Source of the DNA: Rothia kristinae NBRC 15354
GTDB taxonomy: Bacteria > Actinomycetota > Actinomycetes > Actinomycetales > Micrococcaceae
NCBI RefSeq assembly: GCF_001570865.1
Contig: NZ_BCSM01000014.1
Coordinates: 16,169 to 80,168, forward strand
Length of the DNA stretch: 64,000 nucleotides
Direction: 5' to 3'
Below are positions 1 through 6,733 of this stretch, one piece after another; position 1 is the stretch's first letter, and each line of letters begins with the position of its first letter. The notes beneath the pieces were generated by a model. That model ran no database searches and had not been told where the DNA came from. It saw only the letters and a program-made list of their open reading frames with translations. Both the position numbers and the translations under genes were made by a program.

Positions 1-309
1 GCCGTGGGCTGCGGCGGGCCGGCGGACATCGTCGAGCACGGGCGCACGGGGCCGCTCTACCCGCCGGGACACCTGGACCGGCTGCGCGAGCACGTGCAGC
101 GGTTGGAGGACCCGGGCCTGCGGGCGCAGTTCGCCGTCGCCGGGCGGGAGGCGATGACGCCGAGGTCCTGGTCCGCGCTGACGGACCGGCTGCTGGAGCA
201 CTACGCGCTGGCGCGGCAGTTCCACCGGGCGGACGGTCTGCGCCGGTGGGCGGCCGGAAGGGTTCAGTCCTCCGCGGGGTCCAGGGCCTCCACACCCCAG
301 GCGCGGTAG
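1..309 (+). CDS. Glycosyltransferase family 4 (GT-B), C-terminal fragment
   Basis: The reading frame is already open at base 1, so the N-terminus lies outside the window. About 102 residues remain. The start of the fragment (GCGGPADIVEHGRTG) matches the nucleotide-sugar binding segment of GT4 enzymes, where a Gly-rich turn is followed by E-x-x-x-x-G and then 'G.L..PGD'. A helical tail follows (REAMTPRSWSALTDRLLEHY), as is usual at the end of GT-B folds. The family transfers sugar from a nucleotide donor to lipid, glycan or small-molecule acceptors at the cytoplasmic face; the acceptor cannot be told from this fragment. The last 46 bases overlap the 3' end of the convergent PIN gene, so the final 15 codons are unusual sequence and may be a late addition after loss of an earlier stop. 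Confidence 0.7.
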   Translation, partial: AVGCGGPADIVEHGRTGPLYPPGHLDRLREHVQRLEDPGLRAQFAVAGREAMTPRSWSALTDRLLEHYALARQFHRADGLRRWAAGRVQSSAGSRASTPQAR

Positions 310-731
310 GCGGCGGCCTGCGCGGAGACCACGGTGAGCCCGTGCACGCGGGCGGTGGCCGCCAGCAGCCCGTGCACGCCGTCCTCGGGACCGGCGGTCT
401 CCCCCGGGGCCTCGCTCGGCTCCTCGTCGTCGGCTACGCTGCGCAGCCCGGCCGGCCCGGCGGGCAGGGGGCGGGCGGCCCACGCCCGGGCGACGGCATC
501 GTCCACGGGCAGCAGGTGGCCGCGGAACCGCTCGGCCAGCTCATCCAGCCAGCGATCCGTCTCCGGGCCGGGGAAGCGGGCGGCCAGCTCCCCTAGGCTG
601 AGCACGGAGACGTAGAGGACGCGGTGGGCCCGGCGCCGCAGGAACGCGACGACGGCCCGGTCCGGGGCGCTTCCGCGCAGCTGCGCGAGGATCCCGGAAT
701 CCAGCAGCAGGCCCGTACCGGGCCGGCTCAT
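264..731 (-). CDS. PIN-domain ribonuclease, VapC-like toxin candidate
   Basis: This 155-residue protein has the PIN-domain acidic set: D11 in LLLDSGIL, E48 in VSLGEL-like VSVLSLGEL, D77 in VDDAVARAW, and D117 before GLLAATARVHGLTVVS. These residues coordinate Mg/Mn in VapC/FitB RNases, which cut tRNA or mRNA as toxins. Two departures are visible. The usual D-T/S-N is D-S-G, and an acidic, Pro-rich insert (about residues 89-116) separates the third and fourth metal ligands. The ATG start overlaps the stop of the upstream small gene by ATGA, the translational coupling typical of antitoxin-toxin pairs. The 3' end runs 46 bp into the convergent glycosyltransferase gene. The toxin role is inferred from family and layout. 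Confidence 0.7.
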   Translation of the reverse strand: MSRPGTGLLLDSGILAQLRGSAPDRAVVAFLRRRAHRVLYVSVLSLGELAARFPGPETDRWLDELAERFRGHLLPVDDAVARAWAARPLPAGPAGLRSVADDEEPSEAPGETAGPEDGVHGLLAATARVHGLTVVSAQAAAYRAWGVEALDPAED

Positions 732-913
732 GCCGCCCGGTCGGCGGCCGCGGAGGCGCTGCCGCTGCTGGTGGCCAGGAGGAAGTTCAGGAACTCGCTG
801 CGGGCGGAGTCCACCCGGGCGTAGTCGGTGATGCTCATGGCCCGGTATCCCCCGCGGGCGGGAACGGCGGCGGAGAAGTCGAGGCGGGTGGGAGAGGTGA
901 CGGTCATGGCCAT
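728..913 (-). CDS. Small protein coupled to the PIN gene, possible antitoxin
   Basis: This 61-residue frame ends in ATGA overlap with the PIN gene, so the two are probably translated together. The sequence is not recognisable as a Phd/YefM, RHH (VapB) or AbrB antitoxin, and no DNA-binding motif is visible. The C-terminal half (SITDYARVDSARSEFLNFLL) could form an amphipathic helix, and the last residues are low-complexity Ala/Ser. Three starts are possible: ATG at 913, 907 or 838. None has a clear ribosome-binding site, so the true protein may be only 36 residues long. The antitoxin role is inferred only from position and coupling. A chance frame upstream of the PIN gene cannot be excluded. 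Confidence 0.4.
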   Translation of the reverse strand: MAMTVTSPTRLDFSAAVPARGGYRAMSITDYARVDSARSEFLNFLLATSSGSASAAADRAA

Positions 914-1153
914 CGCGCGGAGAGCGCATCCTTTCGGTGCTCTTGCCCGTACCGGTCAACATGCCGCCGTGGCGGCGAATACGGGCCGCTTCGTCATCCG
1001 AGCCACCCTTGAACATGGGGTTGGCGCTCAACCGAGTCGGAGCTTGGCAGTTGAGTCTCTTGAAGCTGGCACCAGCATAACCCGCCCGGGCGGGCCTGCC
1101 AAGACCCTTCTTCACGCCTCTTCCCGGTCCCGTCGGCCGCGCCGAGCGCCGAC

Positions 1154-1159
1154 TAGATT
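1154..1159 (+). promoter_or_regulatory. -10 box of a leaderless promoter for the SNF2 gene
   Basis: TAGATT fits the actinobacterial TANNNT -10 pattern and ends exactly 7 nt before the ATG at 1167. This places the predicted transcript start within one or two bases of the start codon. There is no ribosome-binding site before the ATG. The same spacing recurs at several other genes in the window. Confidence 0.5.
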
Positions 1160-1166
1160 GGATCCC

Positions 1167-4100
1167 ATGCCCTCCTACCCCGCCGAGCAGATCCCGGTGA
1201 CCGTGGCGCAGATCCTGCACGCCGTCGGCCACAACGCCTTCGCGCGGGGCGAGCGCTACTACCGGGCGGGCCAGGTGCTCCAGGCCCACTACGACGCCGC
1301 GGAGCTGACCTTCACCAGCCGGGTCGCCGGGGGCTCCACCCGGCCCTATTCCCAGTCGGTGGTCTTCCCCCGCACCCGCGTCCCGCATGCCGCGCCGTTC
1401 CAGTCCTTCTGCTCCTGCCCGGTGCGCACCGGCTGCAAGCACGTGGTCGCGGCCCTGCTGGGCTGGTTCCACGAGGGCGGCTGGGCCGAGCCCGCGGAGA
1501 ACCTCCCCGTGCGCTCGACGGCCGGCACCGAGACGGAGCATTTCGCGGCAACCGGTTCCGCGGCGGCCCGTTCATCGGCGACCGACGCCGGCTCGGCGCC
1601 CGGCCTCCCCGGCCCCGACGCCTCCGGCTCGGCCTCCGCGCGGCGGGACTCGCAGGCGGGGTCCGGGGCCGAGGATCGGGCCGCGACCATCCAGCGGCTG
1701 CGCGCGGCCATCGGCGGCATCGACGGCGGCACCGGGGCCCCGGCCGCGTCGCCCGCCGTATCGCCTGCCCCGGCATCGGCATCATCATCGAATGGCGGCG
1801 CACCCGGCGCCGCCCGGGGCGGCGACGACGTCGTCGAGACGCAGGACCCGGGCGCGGGCCCCTTCGCGGCGCGCGCGGACGCCCCGCAGGTGCGCGATTC
1901 CTGGCGCCGCCACGTCGCCCGCGCGCTGCAGTCCCAGAGCATGGACCTGCGGTCGCGCGTGACCCGCTCCCCCGGCGCCCTGGACCTGCACCTGGAGGTC
2001 CCGACCCGCTACGGCCTGGGTCGAGGCGATGCCGCGACCCCCGCGCCGATCCGGCTCAGCGCCCGGCCGCTGATGCTGGGCACCCGCGGCCGGTGGATCA
2101 AGGGCGGGCTGACCTGGTCCCAGTTCACCGGCCCCCCGGGCGGCACGCAGCTGCTCAGCGAGCACGAGGCCTGGTTTCGGGAGCTGGGCGCCGTGCTCTC
2201 CCCGGATCAGAACCCCTACGCCTCCACCCACGACACCATGCAGCTGGACCCGGTGGCCTCCCCGCTGCTGTGGGACCTGCTGGACCGGGCCGCGGACCTC
2301 GGCATCGCCATCGTGGTGGACGGGCGTGCCGTCTCGGTAGGCCTGGCCCCGGAGGCCCGGCTCGGACTGCACGTGGCCGACGCCGAGGACGGCGCCCTGC
2401 GGCTGATCCCCGCCCTGCTGGTGCCCCGCTCCCCGGAGGAGGCGGAGGACGACGCCGCCCCGGAGGCCTGGCGGGTGCCGACCGACGGACTGTTCCCCCT
2501 GGGCCCGGCCCACCGGCCCCAGGCCTACGTGGCCCTGGGCGGGGCGCTGCACCGCGCCTACGAGCAGGAGGCCCGCCGCTCCGGGGCGTGGTCCGCGATC
2601 CGCCCGTCCCCGCTGCCGCAGCTGGCCGCGCAGGTCCCGCAAGAGCAGTGGGTCGTGGAGGAGACGGAGCTGCTGTTCCTCCCGCTGGCAGCACCCCCGA
2701 CCCCGCTGGCCACCTCCCTGAGCGCCTCCGGTCCCATGACGGTGCCGCGCGAGGAGGTCCTGGACTTCGCGGAGGGCTTCTACCCGCAGCTGGCCCGGCG
2801 CCTGCCGGTGGCCGCGGACCCGGAGGTCGCCGAGTCCCTGCCGCAGGTGCTCGAGCCGCGCCTGGTGCTGAGCGTGCGCTTCGAGGAGGATCCGCACGCC
2901 CAGCCCACCCCGGAGCAGGGCGCGGCGCGCACCGCGGATCCGCGCGCCTCGGAGAGGATCGCCCCGGCCCGATACGACTGGCACTGGTCCTACCCGCAGG
3001 CGCCCGTCCAGTGGGAGGGGCAGAAGGTGGCCCGCACCCGGGTGCCGGTCGCGGTGGCCAGCCCGGACCCGCATCGGGAGCTGCGGGATGCGGAGACGGA
3101 GCAGGACGTGCTCACCCGGCTGCGTCGGGCGCTGCCCGAGACCCCGCTGGAGGCCGGGCGCACCAGCGGCTGGCAGACCCGGGATCTGGTCCAGCGGATC
3201 ATCCCGGCCGCCCGCGACCTGGACGGGGTGGACGTGGAGCTCACCGGGGAGGTGCCGCAGTTCCGGGCTCTGGACGAGGACCCGACGATCACGGTCTCCG
3301 TGGAGTCCACCGGGGATCGCGACTGGTTCGGCCTGGGCGTGACCATCCGGGCCGGGCAGTGGTACGTGCCCTTCGCCGACGTCTTCCGCGCCCTGGACGC
3401 CGGGCAGAAGCACCTGATGCTCGGGGACGGCAGCTACTTCCGGCTGGACCGGCCCGAATTCCTGCGGCTGCGGGAGCTGATCGGGGAGGCCCGGCAGATG
3501 GCGGACCCGGAGACGCCGCTGCGCATCTCCCGGCACCAGGCGGGGCTGTGGGAGGACCTGGAGGAGCTCGCCGCGGACACCGAGGTGACCCGGACCTGGC
3601 GGGAATCCGTGGAGGCCCTGCTGCGTCTGGAGGAGATCCCTGCGCCGCCGCTGCCGCGGGGCCTGCGCGCCCGGCTGCGCCCGTACCAGGAGGAGGGCTA
3701 CCGGTGGCTGAGCTTCCTGCGCGAGCACGGCCTCGGCGGGATCCTCGCCGATGACATGGGCCTGGGCAAGACGGTCCAGACCCTCGCGATGATCTGCCGC
3801 GCCTTCGAGCTGCACGACGCCGCGGCGGCGGAAGGCGGGGCGCGACCGCGCTTCCTCGTCGTCGCCCCGACCTCTGTGGCCCCCAACTGGGCCCGGGAGA
3901 TCGAGCGCTTCGCCCCGCACCTGAGCTGCGCGGTGCTCACCTCCTCCAGCGCCAAGGCCAAGAGCTCGGTGCCGGAGCGGGCCGCCGGGGCCGACGTCGT
4001 CGTGACCTCCTATGCGCTGCTGCGCCTGGACGCGGAGGAGTACGCGGACCTGGGGCTGAGCGGACTGGTGCTGGACGAGGCCCAGTTCCTGAAGAACCCG

Positions 4101-5084
4101 CGGACCAAGGCCCACCGGATCGCCAGGGATCTGCCGGTGCCGTTCAAGCTGGTGGTCACGGGCACGCCGATGGAGAACGACCTCATGGAGCTGTGGGCGA
4201 TGTTCTCGATCGTCGCCCCGGGGCTGTTCCCCTCCGCCCGGGACTTCCGGGACATGTACGCCAAGCCGATCTCCTCCGGGGAGGACCTGCAGGCGCTGCC
4301 GCGGCTGCGGCGCCGGATCCGCCCGCTGATGCTGCGCCGCTCCAAGGAGCTGGTGGCCGCGGATCTGCCGGAGAAGCAGGAGCACCGGGTGGACATCGCC
4401 CTGACCCCGGAGCACCGTCGGATCTACGAGACCCGGCTGCAGCGGGAGCGGCAGAAGATCCTGGGGCTGCTGCAGGACATGGACCGGAACCGGTTCACGA
4501 TCTTCCAGTCCCTGACCATGCTGCGCCGCCTGGCCCTGTCCGCCTCCCTGGTGGATGAGGCGCACGCGGGGGTCGAGTCCGCCAAGCTGACGTGGCTGAC
4601 GGAGCAGCTGCCGGAGATCATCGCCGATGGGCACCGGGCCCTGGTGTTCAGCCAGTTCACGACCTTCCTGCACCAGATCGCCGAGGCCCTGGAGGCGGCG
4701 GGGATCGGGCACGTGTACCTGGACGGGTCCACCCGGGATCGGGCGGCGGTGCTGCGGGCCTTCGAGGAGGGCGAGGCCCCGGTGTTCCTCATCAGCCTGA
4801 AGGCCGGTGGCTTCGGGCTGAACCTCACGGAGGCGGACTACTGCTTCCTGATGGACCCCTGGTGGAATCCGGCGGCGGAGGCTCAGGCGGTGGACCGGGC
4901 GCACCGGATCGGGCAGCGGCGTCGGGTCATGGTGTACCGGCTGGTCTCCGAGGGGACGATCGAGGAGAAGGTCATGGACCTGAAGGACTCCAAGGCCGCC
5001 CTGTTCGACGCCGTGATGGACGACGGCGAGCTGTTCTCCCGCTCCCTGCGCGCCGAGGAGATCCGCGAGCTGCTCGGCGGCTGA
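1167..5084 (+). CDS. SWIM zinc-finger / SNF2 family DEAD-like helicase
   Basis: This 1305-residue protein is a SNF2-type dsDNA translocase. An N-terminal SWIM finger (C82-x-C84, then C90-x-H92) precedes a low-complexity Ala/Ser/Gly linker (about 130-240) and a long middle region of bacterial SNF2 type. The ATPase core has Walker A DDMGLGKT at 862-869, DEAQ at 970-973, GTPMEN, and a C-terminal lobe with LVFSQFTTFL, YLDGSTRDR, SLKAGGFGLNLTEAD and DRAHRIGQ (motif VI). This matches the HepA/RapA-like 'SWIM-SNF2' group found across actinobacteria, probably acting in transcription recycling or DNA repair; the exact role is unknown. The ATG at 1167 was chosen because the frame upstream has no family similarity and a -10 box lies 7 nt upstream. 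It is monocistronic, with a palindromic repeat downstream. Confidence 0.9.
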   Translation: MPSYPAEQIPVTVAQILHAVGHNAFARGERYYRAGQVLQAHYDAAELTFTSRVAGGSTRPYSQSVVFPRTRVPHAAPFQSFCSCPVRTGCKHVVAALLGWFHEGGWAEPAENLPVRSTAGTETEHFAATGSAAARSSATDAGSAPGLPGPDASGSASARRDSQAGSGAEDRAATIQRLRAAIGGIDGGTGAPAASPAVSPAPASASSSNGGAPGAARGGDDVVETQDPGAGPFAARADAPQVRDSWRRHVARALQSQSMDLRSRVTRSPGALDLHLEVPTRYGLGRGDAATPAPIRLSARPLMLGTRGRWIKGGLTWSQFTGPPGGTQLLSEHEAWFRELGAVLSPDQNPYASTHDTMQLDPVASPLLWDLLDRAADLGIAIVVDGRAVSVGLAPEARLGLHVADAEDGALRLIPALLVPRSPEEAEDDAAPEAWRVPTDGLFPLGPAHRPQAYVALGGALHRAYEQEARRSGAWSAIRPSPLPQLAAQVPQEQWVVEETELLFLPLAAPPTPLATSLSASGPMTVPREEVLDFAEGFYPQLARRLPVAADPEVAESLPQVLEPRLVLSVRFEEDPHAQPTPEQGAARTADPRASERIAPARYDWHWSYPQAPVQWEGQKVARTRVPVAVASPDPHRELRDAETEQDVLTRLRRALPETPLEAGRTSGWQTRDLVQRIIPAARDLDGVDVELTGEVPQFRALDEDPTITVSVESTGDRDWFGLGVTIRAGQWYVPFADVFRALDAGQKHLMLGDGSYFRLDRPEFLRLRELIGEARQMADPETPLRISRHQAGLWEDLEELAADTEVTRTWRESVEALLRLEEIPAPPLPRGLRARLRPYQEEGYRWLSFLREHGLGGILADDMGLGKTVQTLAMICRAFELHDAAAAEGGARPRFLVVAPTSVAPNWAREIERFAPHLSCAVLTSSSAKAKSSVPERAAGADVVVTSYALLRLDAEEYADLGLSGLVLDEAQFLKNPRTKAHRIARDLPVPFKLVVTGTPMENDLMELWAMFSIVAPGLFPSARDFRDMYAKPISSGEDLQALPRLRRRIRPLMLRRSKELVAADLPEKQEHRVDIALTPEHRRIYETRLQRERQKILGLLQDMDRNRFTIFQSLTMLRRLALSASLVDEAHAGVESAKLTWLTEQLPEIIADGHRALVFSQFTTFLHQIAEALEAAGIGHVYLDGSTRDRAAVLRAFEEGEAPVFLISLKAGGFGLNLTEADYCFLMDPWWNPAAEAQAVDRAHRIGQRRRVMVYRLVSEGTIEEKVMDLKDSKAALFDAVMDDGELFSRSLRAEEIRELLGG

Positions 5085-5139
5085 GCCGGCGCGGGCGGCT
5101 TCCGTTCGCCCCCACCCCGCACCGTGGGGCCGGCTTCCG

Positions 5140-5236
5140 GTGCGAGTTTCGTTCCGAGATGCGCCATTCGTGCTGAGATGCTGCACGGCGGGGCGCATCT
5201 CAGCACGAACAGCGCATCTCAACACGAAACCCGCAC
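5140..5236. repeat. Iterated palindrome, CTGAGATGC family, right flank of the nuclease-like gene
   Basis: Arms of 42 bp at 5140-5181 and 5195-5236 are inverted copies with about six mismatches around a 13-base loop. Each arm is built from two copies of a unit resembling GTGCTGAGATGC preceded by GTTTCG. It begins about 55 bp after the SNF2 stop and ends directly against the stop codon of the leftward gene at 5238. It could form a hairpin terminator for both convergent genes, but no T-tract follows. A related element lies on the other side of that gene (6392-6520). Confidence 0.8.
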
Positions 5237-5237
5237 C

Positions 5238-6197
5238 TCACAGACCGGCCAGCATCGGCGGCGGGAACACGGGGACCCCGAGCTGGCGGGCGCGCTGCTC
5301 GAGGGCCTGCACCAGGCGCATCTCCAGTTGCTCCGGGTGCCCGACCACGTCCGCCCAGTTCGCGCGCAGGATCACCCAGCCGGCTTCCTCGATGGCCAGC
5401 TGACGCTGCCGCTCCTGATAGATCGCCTCTCCGGCGTCGCCATCACGGAAGTACTTGGTCTTGCCATCCAGCTCCAACCCGAAGCGCAGGTGCGGCCAGC
5501 CGAAGTCCAAGTACTTCCGGCCCCGATGCGTCCGCACGAGGACCTGCGGCTGCGGCATCGGCACGGCCATGCGCTGCAGGCGGATCCGGCCGAGGCTCTC
5601 CAAGACGGACTCGGAGCGCGCGTCGGCGAAGGCGAAGACGCGTCGGGCCGTGACCGAGCCGCGTCGGCGGGGGCCCTCGTCGAGCAGGCTGAGCACATCC
5701 CGGCGGGAGACGTCGCCCTTCAGGATCTGGTCGGCGATGACGACGGCGTCGTCGAAGGGCAGGCCGGTCGCGCAGTCCAGGAGGGTGCGCTCGGCGTCGG
5801 TGACCGGGAGGCGCAGCTCGAGGAGGCGGCGATGTTCGAGGATCCCCGGCGCCCGGTGGACCCGCACCCGGGGGTCCGCGCAGGCGATCCGCTGCTCGGC
5901 GCTGATGTGGACGGCGTCCGGCAGGTGGAGCAGGGAGAGGTCGCGGAACAGGGCGGCCGAGGTGTGCGAGAAGACGAACGGCGTCCTCGCCCGCGCCAGG
6001 TACGCCAGGTGCACGCCGAGGCACTTCTGCCGTTCGGTGAGTTCCTCCCACCGGCGGCGCTGGATGTAGCAGCCGCGCAGAACGCGCGTCCATTCGCTGC
6101 CGCCACCCCGGCTGGGACGCGGGTCGGGATGGCCGAGCCGACGCACCTGCTCGGGGGTCAGCAGCTCGCGGTGGTGGAGGTCTGGGACGGTGTTCAC
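5238..6197 (-). CDS. AbiEi-like / DUF559 endonuclease-fold protein
   Basis: About 319 residues from the GTG at 6197. The N-terminal half resembles the AbiEi antitoxin type found in many actinobacterial proteins: RELLTPEQVRRLG, a VLRGCYIQ strand, and FVFSHTSAALFRDLSL. The C-terminal half resembles DUF559/Vsr-like PD-(D/E)XK nucleases, with YLDFGWPHLRFGLELDGKTKY giving D, E and K candidates for the active site, followed by AGWVILRANWADV. The combination is common and unassigned in Micrococcales. Members are often called type IV antitoxin domain proteins, although no AbiEii toxin is next to this one. The start is uncertain because the frame stays open to 6296; the GTG was chosen where family-like sequence begins. 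Iterated palindromes of one family flank it, suggesting that gene and repeats form a unit. Function is unknown. Confidence 0.7.
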   Translation of the reverse strand: MNTVPDLHHRELLTPEQVRRLGHPDPRPSRGGGSEWTRVLRGCYIQRRRWEELTERQKCLGVHLAYLARARTPFVFSHTSAALFRDLSLLHLPDAVHISAEQRIACADPRVRVHRAPGILEHRRLLELRLPVTDAERTLLDCATGLPFDDAVVIADQILKGDVSRRDVLSLLDEGPRRRGSVTARRVFAFADARSESVLESLGRIRLQRMAVPMPQPQVLVRTHRGRKYLDFGWPHLRFGLELDGKTKYFRDGDAGEAIYQERQRQLAIEEAGWVILRANWADVVGHPEQLEMRLVQALEQRARQLGVPVFPPPMLAGL

Positions 6198-6391
6198 GGG
6201 TTCAGCTTGCCGTTCCAGCTCGCCGACGACGCCGCCCGTCCGCGCTTCCCGGCCCCTTTTCGAGGACAGTCCCCCACATCCACTCGCCTCATCCACAGAT
6301 CCGGAAACCTCCTCGCACCCGACGCCGCCCGCGCGCCCTCCCCTGCACCCGAGGCCCCTCGCCGATCACCGCCCACACCGGACCCGCACCC

Positions 6392-6520
6392 GCTGAGATA
6401 CCGGGTTTGTGCTGAGATACCAGGTTCGTGCTGAGATGCTGCACGACGTGCCGCACCTCAGCACCAACCCCACACCTCAACACGAAAGCCGCACCTCAGC
6501 ACCCAACGGTTGCACCTCAG
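6392..6520. repeat. Iterated palindrome, CTGAGATGC family, left flank of the nuclease-like gene
   Basis: Three forward units of about 20 bp, each starting GCTGAGAT (6392, 6411 and 6430), are followed after a short spacer by inverted copies ending in CCTCAGC or CTCAACACG (6452-6520). The unit is the same CTGAGATGC motif with a TTCGTG extension that forms the element at 5140-5236. The inverted copies diverge more (GTGAGG-type variants) than at the other site. This region occupies most of the 535-bp gap between the nuclease-like gene and betT. The remainder (6198-6391) is GC-rich and shows no further signal. Confidence 0.8.
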
Positions 6521-6576
6521 CGGCACAGCACCCCCGCCCATCGTCGGGTGGGGTGGGCGGATCGGGGCGGATGGGT

Positions 6577-6582
6577 TAGCCT
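6577..6582 (+). promoter_or_regulatory. -10 box of the choline operon promoter
   Basis: TAGCCT fits the TANNNT pattern and lies two bases before the 18-bp palindrome at 6584-6601, so the palindrome would cover the transcript start. The -35 region is G-rich and not recognisable. Transcription would give a leader of about 145 nt before betT. Confidence 0.5.
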
Positions 6583-6583
6583 G

Positions 6584-6601
6584 GATCATCGATCGATGAT
6601 C
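6584..6601. promoter_or_regulatory. Perfect 18-bp palindrome, putative operator of the choline operon
   Basis: GATCATCGATCGATGATC is a perfect inverted repeat placed directly downstream of the -10 box. A dimeric repressor bound here would block transcription initiation. TetR-type BetI regulators bind such palindromes in other choline loci, but no betI gene is in this window, so the regulator is unknown. Confidence 0.6.
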
Positions 6602-6733
6602 AGCGTGCTGATGGACTGAGGCGCTGGTCATCTGCGCTGTCCGGGGCGGATCCCGCGCCGCTCGACCCGCCCCGGCCCTGCCCGCACCGCCACCGGCCGG
6701 TGCGCACCCCCTCGCTCCCGACCCCAGGAACCC

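Noticed and set aside
1785..5225. A 1146-codon open frame on the minus strand opposite the SNF2 gene
   Set aside because: It has no family similarity, is rich in Arg/Gly/Pro/His, and mirrors the GC-biased codons of the real helicase gene.
6392..6520. Possible CRISPR array
   Set aside because: The units change orientation, spacing is irregular and short, there are no unique spacers of constant length, and no cas genes are near. It is an iterated palindrome.
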